NCBI GenBank assembly: GCA_021731445.1
Contig: JAKFXK010000011.1
Span: 1-45,252, forward strand
Direction: 5' to 3'
DNA from: Nevskiaceae bacterium
GTDB taxonomy: Bacteria > Pseudomonadota > Gammaproteobacteria > Nevskiales > Nevskiaceae
Length of the DNA: 45,252 bases
Positions 26,403 to 35,606 of the stretch are shown here, in pieces. The first letter of the stretch is position 1. The number at the start of each line of letters is the position of its first letter. Under the pieces are notes generated by a model. That model was not told the origin of the DNA. It made no database searches and saw only the letters and a list, made by a program, of their open reading frames with translations. The position numbers and the translations under genes are program-made.

Positions 26403-28268
26403 ATGTCGAAAACCATCCGCATCGGCTGCGCCTCTGCTTTCTGGGGTGATACCAATACCGCTGCTGCGCAATTAGTACAGAAGGGAAACATTCATTACCT
26501 TGTTTTCGACTATCTGGCCGAGATCACCATGTCGATCCTCGCCGCCAAGCGGATGCGCGATGCCAATGACGGTTATGCGACGGATTTCGTCGAGCATGTG
26601 ATGGCCCCGCTACTGCCGGAGCTTCAACGTCGCGGCATCAAGGTCATCGCCAATGCGGGCGGCGTGAACCCGTTGGCCTGCAAGGCGGCACTCGAAGCGG
26701 TGTGTGCGAAAGCCGGGGTCGCCATGACCATCGGCGTCGTGCTGGGTGACGACCTCCTGCCGCGCAGGAAGGAATTCGCCGACGCCGTCGGTCAGGATGA
26801 TTTCAGCGCGACCGCCCGCGAGGGCGCCCCGCAGCCTGGCACCTTCGTTTCGATGAATGCCTACCTCGGTGCGATCCCGGTTGCGAAAGCCCTGGCCGCC
26901 GGTGCGGACATTGTCATCACCGGCCGCTGTGTCGATTCAGCAGTCACGCTCGCACCCCTGATGCACGAGTTCGGCTGGGGCGAAACCGATTACGACCTGC
27001 TTGCCGCCGGCAGCATCGCGGGCCACATCATCGAGTGCGGCGCGCAGTGCACGGGCGGCAATTTCACCGATTGGGAGCTGGTGAAAGACGGCTACGCCGA
27101 CATGGGTTTCCCCATCGTCGAATGCGCGGCCGATGGCAGCTTCGTGGTGACCAAGCCGGAAGGCACCGGCGGCCTCGTCAGCGTGCATACCGTTCTGGAG
27201 CAGATGCTCTACGAAATCGGCGATCCGCGTGCCTATCTGCTGCCGGATGTGTCTTGCGATTTCACCCAGGTGAAGCTCGAACAGGCTGGCCCGGATCAGG
27301 TACGTGTGACCGGCGGCAAGGGCCAGGCCCCGACGCCGTTCTACAAGGTGAGTGCGACCTATCCATACGGCCTGCGCTGCTGCGCCACTTTCATGATCGG
27401 CGGCATCGACGCGGCCAGAAAAGGCAGGGCGAGTGCGACCGGCATCGTCGAGAAGGTGCGTCGCCAGCTCATCGAGCTGAAGCTCGGCGACTTCACGGGC
27501 ATCGACATCCACTGCCTGGGTGCTGAAGAGAGCTATGGCCCGCATGCAAGACCTAACGCTGCGGCGACGCGTGAGGTGCTGGTGAAGATCGTCGCGCAGC
27601 ATCCCAACCCCAAGGCGCTGAAGATTTTCGCGCGCGAGATCGCACAGGCCGCCACCGGCATGGCACCGGGCTTCACCGGCTACTTCGCGGCCGGGCGGCC
27701 GGAGCCACACATGATCCCCAGGCTGTTCTCGACCCTGGTGCGCAAAGACAGAGTGAGCATCGAGGTGTCGGTGGGCGAGCAGCGGTTTGCCGTGGCGGTG
27801 CCGTTGCAGGGTGGATTCATTGCGCCATCGAGTGTTGCTGGTCATTCCCGCGAAAGCGGGAATCCAGTACCGCAATCTGCGCACCTCGTGCCTGCTCTGG
27901 ATTCCCGCCTTCGCGGGAATGACGAAGTTGTGACCGTGCCGCTCATTCGACTGGCGCTCGCCCGCAGCGGCGACAAGGGCGATCACGCCAACATCGGGGT
28001 TATCGCCCGCAAGGCCGAATACCTGCCTTGGATCAAGGCTGCTCTTGCGCCCGAAGCCGTGCGCGATTACTTCGCCCACATACTCGCTGGTGGCACGCGG
28101 GGCAGGGTCGAGCGCTGGGACTTGCCCGGTACGATGAGCCTCAACTTTCTATTGCATCACGCGCTCGGCGGCGGCGGTGCGGGGTCACTGCGCACCGACC
28201 CACAGGGCAAGTATTTCAGCCAGATGCTGCTCGACTATCCCGTGCCGGTGCCGCGCGATTTGCTGTAG
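26403..28268 (+). CDS. AtuA-like protein (DUF1446), acyclic terpene utilisation family
   Basis: A 621-residue cytoplasmic protein of the AtuA/DUF1446 family, whose founding member belongs to the Pseudomonas citronellol/geraniol catabolic cluster; the reaction is not established. The large N-terminal domain (about 1-475) starts IRIGCASAFWGD and includes VIANAGGVNP and ITGRCVDSAVTLAP. The C-terminal domain (about 515-621) has LARSGDKGDHANIGVIAR. The linker, about residues 480-507, is encoded by an 83-bp palindromic repeat read in frame (segments HSRESGNP and DSRLRGNDE). ATG 26403 has AGGAG 5 bases upstream. A convergent SDR ends 9 bases beyond. The usual atuC/atuF carboxylase partners are not in the window. 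Confidence 0.85.
   Translation: MSKTIRIGCASAFWGDTNTAAAQLVQKGNIHYLVFDYLAEITMSILAAKRMRDANDGYATDFVEHVMAPLLPELQRRGIKVIANAGGVNPLACKAALEAVCAKAGVAMTIGVVLGDDLLPRRKEFADAVGQDDFSATAREGAPQPGTFVSMNAYLGAIPVAKALAAGADIVITGRCVDSAVTLAPLMHEFGWGETDYDLLAAGSIAGHIIECGAQCTGGNFTDWELVKDGYADMGFPIVECAADGSFVVTKPEGTGGLVSVHTVLEQMLYEIGDPRAYLLPDVSCDFTQVKLEQAGPDQVRVTGGKGQAPTPFYKVSATYPYGLRCCATFMIGGIDAARKGRASATGIVEKVRRQLIELKLGDFTGIDIHCLGAEESYGPHARPNAAATREVLVKIVAQHPNPKALKIFAREIAQAATGMAPGFTGYFAAGRPEPHMIPRLFSTLVRKDRVSIEVSVGEQRFAVAVPLQGGFIAPSSVAGHSRESGNPVPQSAHLVPALDSRLRGNDEVVTVPLIRLALARSGDKGDHANIGVIARKAEYLPWIKAALAPEAVRDYFAHILAGGTRGRVERWDLPGTMSLNFLLHHALGGGGAGSLRTDPQGKYFSQMLLDYPVPVPRDLL
27841..27923. repeat. 83-bp double palindrome (dRS3-like) inside the atuA-like gene
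   Basis: Arms begin GTCATTCCCGCG and end CGCGGGAATGAC, each containing ATTCCC-N8-GGGAAT followed by CCAG. The ends match the thiL copy; the inner loop differs. The element coincides with the interdomain linker of the protein and keeps the frame open. Confidence 0.85.
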
Positions 28269-28277
28269 CGGGTCGCA

Positions 28278-29045
28278 CTACTTGGGTGCCATGCGGATGG
28301 CCCCATCGAGGCGGATCACCTCGCCGTTGAGCATCGGGTTTTCGATGATTGCCTGCGCCAGCTGCGCATACTCATCAGGGCGGCCGAGGCGTGATGGAAA
28401 GGGCACAGTGGCTTCGAGAGAGGCACGGATCACCGGCGACATGCCCGCCATCATCGCGGTCTCGAAAATGCCGGGCGCGATGGTCATCACGCGGATGCCG
28501 AAGCGCGCCAGCTCGCGGGCGATGGGCAGGGTCATGCCGACGATGCCAGCCTTGCTCGCGCTATAGGCAGCCTGCCCGATCTGACCGTCGAAGGCGGCGA
28601 CGCTGGCGGTGTTGATGATGATGCCGCGCTCGCCCTCGGCGTTGGGTATCTGCCTGGACATGGCATCGGCAGCCAGTCGCAAGAGGTTGAAGCTGCCGAT
28701 GAGGTTGACCTGGATCACCCGCGCGAAAGCATCCAGCGAATGCGGCCCCTCCTTGCCGACGACGCGCTCGCCAGTGGCGATGCCCGCACAGTTGATCACG
28801 CCCTGCAAGCTGCCGAACTCCTCGCGCGCCAGCTCCACCGCTGCTGCGGCATCCCGATCCGAGGTGACGTTGACCTTGGTGAACACCGCCCGCTCGCCCA
28901 GCTCCCCGGCCAGTGCGCGGCCTGCCATCTCGTTGAGGTCGGCAATCACCACCTTGCCACCCTGCGCCACCAGACGGCGTGCCGTGGCCTCACCGAGACC
29001 GGATGCCCCGCCAGAAACGATGAAAGTTGAGTCGGCGATTTGCAT
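28278..29045 (-). CDS. Short-chain dehydrogenase, 3-hydroxyacyl-CoA dehydrogenase type II-like
   Basis: A 255-residue classical SDR. NAD-binding [11 protein letters not shown] is at 11-21, Asp36 (IADL) favours NAD(H) over NADP(H), and it has NCAG, the catalytic Ser region NTASVAAF and YSASK. The overall pattern, including [24 protein letters not shown] and the PFPSRLGRP segment near the end, resembles HSD10-type 3-hydroxyacyl-CoA dehydrogenases. It probably oxidises 3-hydroxyacyl-CoA in fatty-acid, branched-chain or terpenoid catabolism, consistent with the neighbouring atuA-like gene, on which it converges. Steroid substrates are also possible. Confidence 0.85.
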   Translation of the reverse strand: MQIADSTFIVSGGASGLGEATARRLVAQGGKVVIADLNEMAGRALAGELGERAVFTKVNVTSDRDAAAAVELAREEFGSLQGVINCAGIATGERVVGKEGPHSLDAFARVIQVNLIGSFNLLRLAADAMSRQIPNAEGERGIIINTASVAAFDGQIGQAAYSASKAGIVGMTLPIARELARFGIRVMTIAPGIFETAMMAGMSPVIRASLEATVPFPSRLGRPDEYAQLAQAIIENPMLNGEVIRLDGAIRMAPK

Positions 29046-29111
29046 GGGGATTTCCTGCGTGAAGGGGGATTGGCTGCGCTAAGGAGATTGTAGTGCGCAG
29101 CCACTGCGGCG

Positions 29112-29846
29112 ATGCTCATCGTCATGCACGAATCCAGCTCTTTCGATTTGCCTCCTGGCCTGCTGACGCCAGCGGTTGAAACCAAGCCGGGACTGTGGCT
29201 GGCAAAGGCTGCGCTGCTGACGGCTGCCAGTGCCGCACCGGGGCTTTGCCCGGAGGCTTGTGTGCTGGCGGATCGCTTCGATTGGGCTGCGAGGCGGCGC
29301 AGCGCTTTTCTCGCTGGGCGTGCGGTGGCGGCCCTGGCTTTGCGGGGATTGGGCAGTGGCGGCGTCGTCAGCCGCGATCAGGATGGGGCGCCGTGCTGGC
29401 CGCCCGGCTGTATCGGCAGCATTGCCCACGATGCCGAGCGCGCTGTGGCGGTGGCTGGTGCCGCAACGTACTGGTCGGCTGTCGGCGTCGATGTCGAGCC
29501 CGATGCCCCCTTGCCTGCAGATGCCGCCAGTGTGGTGCTGCTACCCCAGGATCGTGCCAGCCTGATCCGCACTTTTGGTGCTGACGCAGAGGCCCACAGC
29601 CGCCTGGTGTTTGCGGCCAAGGAGAGTGTTCACAAGGCTCTGCACCCCCGCTGCGGGATCTGGCTGGAGTTCGATGAAGTCACTATCGCCTGCCGGCTGA
29701 CCACCAGCAGACAGCCGGGCCGCTGGCAGGCCATTCCGCTCAGCGCCGCCGCGCGACAGGCTTTCGCAGCCCCCGTGCTGGAAGGTGAATGGTGGCGCAG
29801 TGAAGGCGCGTTGTGGACGCTGCTGGCAATCAGTCGCTCAGGCTGA
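29112..29846 (+). CDS. 4'-phosphopantetheinyl transferase, EntD/Sfp-like
   Basis: Transfers phosphopantetheine from CoA to carrier-protein serines. The 244-residue protein has the EntD-type GSIAHD (102-107), the Mg-binding GVDVEPD (Asp127, Glu129) and FAAKESVHKAL (Lys170, Glu171, Lys175). Its size and motifs suit a secondary-metabolism PPTase rather than AcpS. It is divergent from the SDR gene and overlaps the 3' end of the convergent hydrolase by 17 bases. Its likely clients are the three carrier domains encoded just beyond. The start may be ATG 29112 or ATG 29124. Confidence 0.88.
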   Translation: MLIVMHESSSFDLPPGLLTPAVETKPGLWLAKAALLTAASAAPGLCPEACVLADRFDWAARRRSAFLAGRAVAALALRGLGSGGVVSRDQDGAPCWPPGCIGSIAHDAERAVAVAGAATYWSAVGVDVEPDAPLPADAASVVLLPQDRASLIRTFGADAEAHSRLVFAAKESVHKALHPRCGIWLEFDEVTIACRLTTSRQPGRWQAIPLSAAARQAFAAPVLEGEWWRSEGALWTLLAISRSG

Positions 29847-30642
29847 GCAACCACTTGCGCAAGTGCCGGATCATCTCCTCGCGCGCCGTACGGCGGCTCA
29901 GTGTGTGGTCGATGTGGGGCAGGAACCACACCGGCGCCCAGTCCCTCAGCACCGGGAAAATATCGTAATGCTGTTCTGCATACAGATAACTATGCTGGAC
30001 GTCGCCAGTGAACAGGAAGCCCAGATTGAGCTGGCGCGCCATGAATTGCTGGTAGTCGCGGGCGACTTCCTTCTGGCTGGGCCATTCGATGATGGCCGCA
30101 CCCATCCCTTGCGGCTCCGCAAAGCGGAAACGCGGGTGGATCCGGCCGGCAATGCTTTGCAGCGTGCGCAGCGGATGGGTGAACCGCGACTGCCAGTAGA
30201 GCCGGCGGAACTTGAAATTCTGATAGGCGTAGCCGTCGATATTGAAGAGGCCGACCACCCGCTCGTCGACGCGGCAGAGCTGGTGTCCATCATGCGAGCC
30301 GGAGCAAAGCCCGATCACGACATAGCGGCTGCCCAGACGACGTGCGTCTAGTGCATCCAGCGCCAGCCTGCAATCCGCCAGCGAGGACGCCGCCTGACCA
30401 CGCGGTGCATCGCTGTCTCCGAGGCCACCCAGGTCAAAGCGCAGCACGCAATAACCCGCCGCCGCCAGAGCCCGTGCGATTTGCACATGCAGGCGGTTGG
30501 GCCCCACCCGGTGTTCGATGCCAGTGTTGGAAATCACGATCGCCGGCCGGGTTGGATCGACAGAGGCAGGCAAAGTTATGATGCCGAACAGCCGGTTCTG
30601 CTCGCCGAATTGCAGTAGTGACTCGCGCAAGTCCGCACTCAT
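29830..30642 (-). CDS. Alpha/beta-hydrolase-fold protein with Cys nucleophile position
   Basis: A 270-residue protein with an alpha/beta-hydrolase core: an AIVISNTG(IEHRVG) strand and loop, LRFDLGGLGDS, a nucleophile elbow GLCSG (111-115) and a C-terminal HIDHTL that may hold the catalytic His. The elbow has Cys113 where Ser is usual. This resembles the hydrolases of exosortase loci ('hydrolase 1') as I recall that family. It is last in the minus-strand biosynthetic operon and its start overlaps the stop of the second hydrolase (ATGA). It may release or edit thioester intermediates, since the NRPS has no thioesterase domain. Confidence 0.75.
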   Translation of the reverse strand: MSADLRESLLQFGEQNRLFGIITLPASVDPTRPAIVISNTGIEHRVGPNRLHVQIARALAAAGYCVLRFDLGGLGDSDAPRGQAASSLADCRLALDALDARRLGSRYVVIGLCSGSHDGHQLCRVDERVVGLFNIDGYAYQNFKFRRLYWQSRFTHPLRTLQSIAGRIHPRFRFAEPQGMGAAIIEWPSQKEVARDYQQFMARQLNLGFLFTGDVQHSYLYAEQHYDIFPVLRDWAPVWFLPHIDHTLSRRTAREEMIRHLRKWLLSLSD

Positions 30643-31406
30643 GGCAGCACGCGGCCCAGATGCTCGGCAAGCCGCAGCGCCGGCGCTGCCGGCACCCAGG
30701 GGGCATTGATCCAGCCCAGCTCGTGCCAGTGGCCTGCCTCCTGGCTCGACAGCACGGTTTCTGGTGGCGCCTTGGCGGGTGCGGCATGGTCGGTGCTCAC
30801 ATACCAGAGGCTTGGCACCTCAAGCGATGGCAGACTCAGTGTATTCACCGCCTCGGCCAGCGGCACGGGCCAGGCATGGCCGAACAATTCGTGTGGATCT
30901 GGCGGCGGCAGCTGCATGTCGCGGTTGCGCCGCAAGCGCTTGGAGATATCCGACTCGTCGGCCAATCTCTGCATCAGTGTCGCGTAGCTGGCTCCGCTTT
31001 CCGGCGCGTCCCAGTGGATGCAAAACTTGACGCGCAGCCCTAGCCTGTGTCGTGCCGCCTCGGCCAGCAAGGCACCAAAGCGCACGCCCAGCACGGCAAT
31101 GTCCTGATGGCCGCTCAACAGGCGCAGCTCCTCTGCGGCGGTGGCGATGTCGGCCAGCCAGTGTTCGAGGTGTGCATCCAGGCTGTGTCCTGCCGAATCG
31201 CCGGTGCCGGAGTAGTCGAAGCGCAGGGTCTCGAAACCGGCCTCGGCCAGCCGCATGGCCATGAGCCGCACGCCGCGATAGCTGCGCAAGTACTCCCTGC
31301 CCCAGGACGGGCAGATCAGCACCGCAGTACGCCGCGCCGCGCCGGTGGCCGGGTGGTGAAAGCCCAGCAGCAGGCGCTCTGGGTCTCCAAACTGGAGCGG
31401 GATCAT
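30639..31406 (-). CDS. Alpha/beta-hydrolase-fold protein lacking the serine nucleophile
   Basis: A 255-residue protein beginning MIPLQFG at 31406; the frame is open 228 bases further inside the NRPS but is not family-like. It has VLICPSWGREY (an oxyanion-hole-type loop), LRFDYSGTGDSAG and an elbow reading GVRFGA (107-112), so Arg109 replaces the nucleophile. A GHWHE motif occurs near the end. This Arg-type elbow recalls exosortase-associated 'hydrolase 2'. It may be a non-catalytic partner of the following Cys-type protein, with which it is translationally coupled, or use another mechanism. The gap to the NRPS gene is 43 bases. Confidence 0.72.
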   Translation of the reverse strand: MIPLQFGDPERLLLGFHHPATGAARRTAVLICPSWGREYLRSYRGVRLMAMRLAEAGFETLRFDYSGTGDSAGHSLDAHLEHWLADIATAAEELRLLSGHQDIAVLGVRFGALLAEAARHRLGLRVKFCIHWDAPESGASYATLMQRLADESDISKRLRRNRDMQLPPPDPHELFGHAWPVPLAEAVNTLSLPSLEVPSLWYVSTDHAAPAKAPPETVLSSQEAGHWHELGWINAPWVPAAPALRLAEHLGRVLP

Positions 31407-31449
31407 GGATGGCAGTGGTAGTGGTTTTGAGAACGATCCGTGAGTCTCT

Positions 31450-34400
31450 TCATTTGCCAAGCAATTTACCAAGCCAGCCGCTTGGTTTCTCGATCGGCGG
31501 TCTTGTCGGGATGCGCACATCCTTGAGCAGGTCGGGGGAGAGTGTCGGCAGCTGTCTCTGCACGGGCGCGCTGGCGACGGCACGCGGCATGGCGGGCATT
31601 GCCTTGCCGCCCAGTTCTGCGTGAGCGGCGGCAATCACCGAAAGTGGATCCATCAACAGGCTGCGCAATGGTGGCTTGATGCCGGATTGCAGCTGGATTT
31701 TCGCCGCCGCCTGCACGGCCAGCAGCGAGTGGCCACCGAGGTCGAAAAAGCGGTCTTCGCGGCCGATGCTGCTGATATCCGGCAGGCCCAGTACCTCGGC
31801 CCAGATGGCGGCCAGCGCCTGCTCGGCCAGGCCCCGCGCAGGCTCGCGCGCCGCGGCTGCGGCATTGGCCGAGGCAAAGGGATCCGGCAGGCTCTTGCGA
31901 TCAAGCTTGCCGTTGGCGAGCCTCGGCAGCGCATCCAGCCTCTGGAACTGCTGCGGCACCATGTAACCCGGCAACGTCGTGCGCAGCAGTGCGCGCAGGG
32001 CGCTCACGGTGGGTTCCTCGGCGCCTTCGCGCAGGGTAAAGAAGGCCACGAGGCGCGGGTCATCGGCACTGCGCTGCTTGACCGCCGCCAGCGATTCCGC
32101 CACTGCCGGATGGCTGTTGAGGGCAGACTCGATTTCGCCAAGCTCGATGCGGAAGCCTCTCAGCTTGACCTGGAAATCGGCACGGCCCAGGCATTCGATG
32201 ACGCCATCCGGCCGCCAGCGGGCGAGATCGCCGGTGCGGTACAGGCGCGCGTTGCCGCCTGTGAAAGGGTCGGGCACATAGCGTTCGGCGGTGAGCTGTG
32301 GCTGGCCGAGGTAGCCCAGAGTGACCCCCGCGCCGCCAACATAGAGTTCGCCCACCACGCCGACCGGCAGCGGTGTGCCACGGGCATCCAGCACATAGCT
32401 CTGGGTATTGGCCACTGGCGGTCCGACCGGGATGGGGTCTTCATCGCCCCGCACCCGGCAGAGGTTGCTGGTGATGGTGACTTCGGTCGGCCCGTAGATG
32501 TTCCAGATTTCCCTCACCTTGGGTGCAAGCGCCTGTATCAGATCGCGCGGCAGCGCCTCGCCGCCGAACACGGCGCGGAAGTTCGGCGCACCGGCCCAGT
32601 GGTCTGCCAGCAGCAGGCGGAAGGTGGCGGGCGTCGCATGCAGCGAAGTGACGCCGTATTTGGCAATGGCCGCCGACAGCCGCGCGCCGTCGAGCGTGGT
32701 GTCGCGGTCGGCCACCACCAGCGTCGCACCGACGAGTAGCGGCAGGAAGATTTCGTACACCGAGAAATCGAAAGTGATCGCCGCCACGGCCAGCACCACT
32801 TCGCCGGCCTTCAGGCCCGGCGCATCGGCCAGGTCCGTGAGGCAGTTGACGACATTGGCATGGCTGACCACCACCCCCTTGGGCTTGCCGGTGGAGCCGG
32901 AGGTGAAGATGACATAAGCCGGCAGCTCTGGATCAACTGTTGCCGGCAGCGGGTCGTTGGCGGACACGGCCGCCGCGGCCGCCAGCGTCAGGCTGGGGGT
33001 GCCGGACGGCAGCAGCTGCAGCAGGCTGTCCTGGGTCAGCACACAGACCGGCTGGCACTGCTCAAGGATGCTGGCGATGCGCTCGCGCGGCAGCTCGGGA
33101 TCCAGCGACACATAAGCCGCACCGCAGCGCAGCACTGCCAGCAGGGCGGCGGGCAGCAGCAGCTGGCGTTCGAGATTCACCGCCACGAAGCTGCCGGGCG
33201 TGACGCCCGCCGCCAAGAGCGCACGGGCCAGCGTCGCACTTTCGGCATCCAGCCCGGCATAGCTGAGTTGAGTCTCTCCGAAGCGCACCGCGATGGCCTG
33301 CGGGTTGCGGCTGGCTTGGGTGAGGATCAGCGCATCCAGGCTCTGCGCCGGTACCGGTCGGCGACGGGCATTGAAGCCTTTGACGATGCGCTGATATTCC
33401 GCCGCAGCCAGCAAGGGCAGTTCGGCCAGAGTCTGTGCCGGATTGGCGACCACGCTGCGCAGGATTTCGGTGTACTCCGACAGCCGCGCTTGCATCGCAT
33501 CCCGGCTGTAAAGCTGGGCGTTGTAGCTGGCTTCAAGCACCAGGCTCTTGCCGTCATCGACCATGTTGATGAACAGCTCGTAGATTTCGGCCGGGCGAGC
33601 GACATTGCGCAGCCGCGTGTTGAGGCCCGCAAAGCAGACATCGCCGCTGCGCACGTCGATGTTGAAGACGATCGGCACCAGCGGCGGACGGCTGCGGTCG
33701 CGCTCGAATTGGAGCGTCGGCACGATGCTGCCGAAGGACACGCCCTGATGATCGAAGGCATCCAGCACGCTGGCGCGGGTGTCGCTGAGCAACTGGGTGA
33801 ACGACATGTCGCCGGAAGGCCTCAGGCGCAGCGGCAGCAGGTTGACGGCATGGCCGACAAGATTCTTCTGGCTATGGAAAGACTGCCCGGCAGCGGCGAG
33901 GCCGACGATCAGATCATCCTGCCCGGAGAGCCGGTACAGCAGCGCCGAGAACGCTGCCAGCGTGGTGGCCACCAGACTCGCACTCTGTGCCGCACCCAGC
34001 TTGCGCAGCTGACCGACCAGGGCCGGGTCGATGTCCATATCCAGCCGCGCGGCGGTGTAGCTACGTTCGGCAGGGCGCGGCAGGTCATTGGGCAAGGGCT
34101 GCTGGTTGGGCGGGTTGTCGAGCACTTTCAGCCAGTAGTCGAGATGGCTCCTGCCCTCCTCGGAGGCAACGAAGTCGCGTTCGATCTGCGCATAGTCGCC
34201 GTAGCGGGCGGCGGGCGGCAGGCTGGCGTCGCGGCCTTCCACCGCCGCCGAATACAGCTGGCCGAGTTCGTTCGACAGCACCCAGGAACTCCAGCCATCG
34301 ACGATGGCGTGGTGCGCACAGCGCAACAAGGTGTGTTCGGTGGCACTGGCGCGGAGCAGCCGGTAGCGGATCAGCGGCGCGCTGGCCAGATCGAAAGGCT

Positions 34401-34740
34401 GTGAGACGATGGCCTTTTCGTGCTCCAGCAGCAGCCGCTCCGGGTCTGCCGAGATGTCGATCACGGGGATGTCGAGCGTCAGTGATTCGCACACACAAAG
34501 CCACTGGCCATCGGGGCTGAAGCTGGCGTGCAGCACCTCGTGGCGATCCACCAGGGTTTGCAGGCTGCCGAGCAGTGCCGCCACATCCAGCGGGCCACTG
34601 AAACTCAAGGAGCCAGGCTCGTTGTAGGCCAGGTTGGCCTCTGGGTGGATCTCCGCTCCCAGCCAGACTTCGCGCTGCGCTTCGGTCAGCGGCAGGCGGG
34701 CGGCGAGGGCGGGGCCGGCAAAGGGGTCGTGGGCGTTCAT
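31450..34740 (-). CDS. Nonribosomal peptide synthetase, C-A-T
   Basis: A 1096-residue single module. The condensation domain (about 10-430) has the active-site HHAIVDG at 143-149. The adenylation domain (about 455-955) has FTSGSTGKPKG, the mid-domain NIYGPTE, YRTGDL and NGKLDRK. The thiolation domain has its phosphopantetheine Ser near residue 1005 (LGGHSLL). A 55-residue tail follows without thioesterase, reductase or further C domain. My hand alignment to GrsA gives specificity residues D-F-Y-H-V-G-I-I-T-K, which I cannot assign. ATG 34740 overlaps the methyltransferase stop (ATGA). It would accept the beta-amino-acyl chain from the hybrid protein encoded upstream and add one amino acid. 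Confidence 0.93.
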   Translation of the reverse strand: MNAHDPFAGPALAARLPLTEAQREVWLGAEIHPEANLAYNEPGSLSFSGPLDVAALLGSLQTLVDRHEVLHASFSPDGQWLCVCESLTLDIPVIDISADPERLLLEHEKAIVSQPFDLASAPLIRYRLLRASATEHTLLRCAHHAIVDGWSSWVLSNELGQLYSAAVEGRDASLPPAARYGDYAQIERDFVASEEGRSHLDYWLKVLDNPPNQQPLPNDLPRPAERSYTAARLDMDIDPALVGQLRKLGAAQSASLVATTLAAFSALLYRLSGQDDLIVGLAAAGQSFHSQKNLVGHAVNLLPLRLRPSGDMSFTQLLSDTRASVLDAFDHQGVSFGSIVPTLQFERDRSRPPLVPIVFNIDVRSGDVCFAGLNTRLRNVARPAEIYELFINMVDDGKSLVLEASYNAQLYSRDAMQARLSEYTEILRSVVANPAQTLAELPLLAAAEYQRIVKGFNARRRPVPAQSLDALILTQASRNPQAIAVRFGETQLSYAGLDAESATLARALLAAGVTPGSFVAVNLERQLLLPAALLAVLRCGAAYVSLDPELPRERIASILEQCQPVCVLTQDSLLQLLPSGTPSLTLAAAAAVSANDPLPATVDPELPAYVIFTSGSTGKPKGVVVSHANVVNCLTDLADAPGLKAGEVVLAVAAITFDFSVYEIFLPLLVGATLVVADRDTTLDGARLSAAIAKYGVTSLHATPATFRLLLADHWAGAPNFRAVFGGEALPRDLIQALAPKVREIWNIYGPTEVTITSNLCRVRGDEDPIPVGPPVANTQSYVLDARGTPLPVGVVGELYVGGAGVTLGYLGQPQLTAERYVPDPFTGGNARLYRTGDLARWRPDGVIECLGRADFQVKLRGFRIELGEIESALNSHPAVAESLAAVKQRSADDPRLVAFFTLREGAEEPTVSALRALLRTTLPGYMVPQQFQRLDALPRLANGKLDRKSLPDPFASANAAAAAREPARGLAEQALAAIWAEVLGLPDISSIGREDRFFDLGGHSLLAVQAAAKIQLQSGIKPPLRSLLMDPLSVIAAAHAELGGKAMPAMPRAVASAPVQRQLPTLSPDLLKDVRIPTRPPIEKPSGWLGKLLGK

Positions 34741-35606
34741 TCGCGGGCTGGTGTGGTGGTTTCGGCAACCAGCAGCAGCCATCGCTGCTGGCCGGTGTTA
34801 TTGGTGTGCTGGTAGCACAGGCGCAACCCTGCCTGCTCCGCGAGGCGCCGATAATCATGCGAATAGCTGCGCTCTGCCCCGTAAGGCTGGCTGAGTGGGC
34901 CTTCGCCCAAGCGGTGATCGGCGCTCAGCGGCTCGACCAGCGCCAGCAACGAGGGATGGGCCTGGTTGGCGATCCAGCGGAAATAGTCTTCGACGACGGC
35001 GGTGCCGAAGTATTCGAGCACGCCGCCATAGCTCCAGAACACCGTCCCCGCTCCCCCGAGCACACGCGCCTCCGCGAGTCCGTCACCGGCCCTGACGTCG
35101 ATACGCTCATCCTGCCGCTGGCTGTTCGCCCATGCGGCGAGTTCGGCATTGCATTCCACTCCACGCAGGCTTTGCAGTGTGGGGCAAAGCCGCGCCCAGT
35201 AATTCAGCAATTCGCCGGTGCCGGGGCCGATCTCGAACCACTGCTGGCATTGCCGGGCAGCCATTGCAGCCTGCAAGGGCGGGGTAATAAGGGCGGCGTG
35301 ATGATCGAGAAACCGCTGATATCGCTTGGCCCCGTCTGCAATCTGGAATCGGGCGGCATCGGCACCCTGCCAGAACTGCTGGTGGATGTGGTCGAGCGCA
35401 CCCACCTCGCCACGCCGCTCGGCGGCCGCCACGATGGCGCGCAACATCCAGTAGTCCAGCTTGCCCAGCGTGAGGGTTTGGCGCGGGTCTCGCAGGGCCT
35501 TGACCCTAGCCGGGTGCAGGACGCAGAGCACGGCACCTCCGGCTTGATGCAGCGCTCGTTTCCAGGCCTGCGCTGCCGGTTGCAGCGGGAAGCGCGCGCC
35601 GCTCAT
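34737..35606 (-). CDS. SAM-dependent methyltransferase of the NRPS/PKS locus
   Basis: A 289-residue class I methyltransferase-like protein. After about 120 helical residues comes the SAM loop FEIGPGTGELL, then a strand with acidic Glu (LRGVECNAE), RAGDGLAEA and FWSYGGVLEYF. It is coupled on both sides by ATGA overlaps, to the hybrid synthase upstream and the NRPS downstream, so its stoichiometry is tied to them. It is likely a tailoring N-, O- or C-methyltransferase. I could not place it in a characterised subfamily, and the substrate is inferred only from context. Confidence 0.75.
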   Translation of the reverse strand: MSGARFPLQPAAQAWKRALHQAGGAVLCVLHPARVKALRDPRQTLTLGKLDYWMLRAIVAAAERRGEVGALDHIHQQFWQGADAARFQIADGAKRYQRFLDHHAALITPPLQAAMAARQCQQWFEIGPGTGELLNYWARLCPTLQSLRGVECNAELAAWANSQRQDERIDVRAGDGLAEARVLGGAGTVFWSYGGVLEYFGTAVVEDYFRWIANQAHPSLLALVEPLSADHRLGEGPLSQPYGAERSYSHDYRRLAEQAGLRLCYQHTNNTGQQRWLLLVAETTTPARE

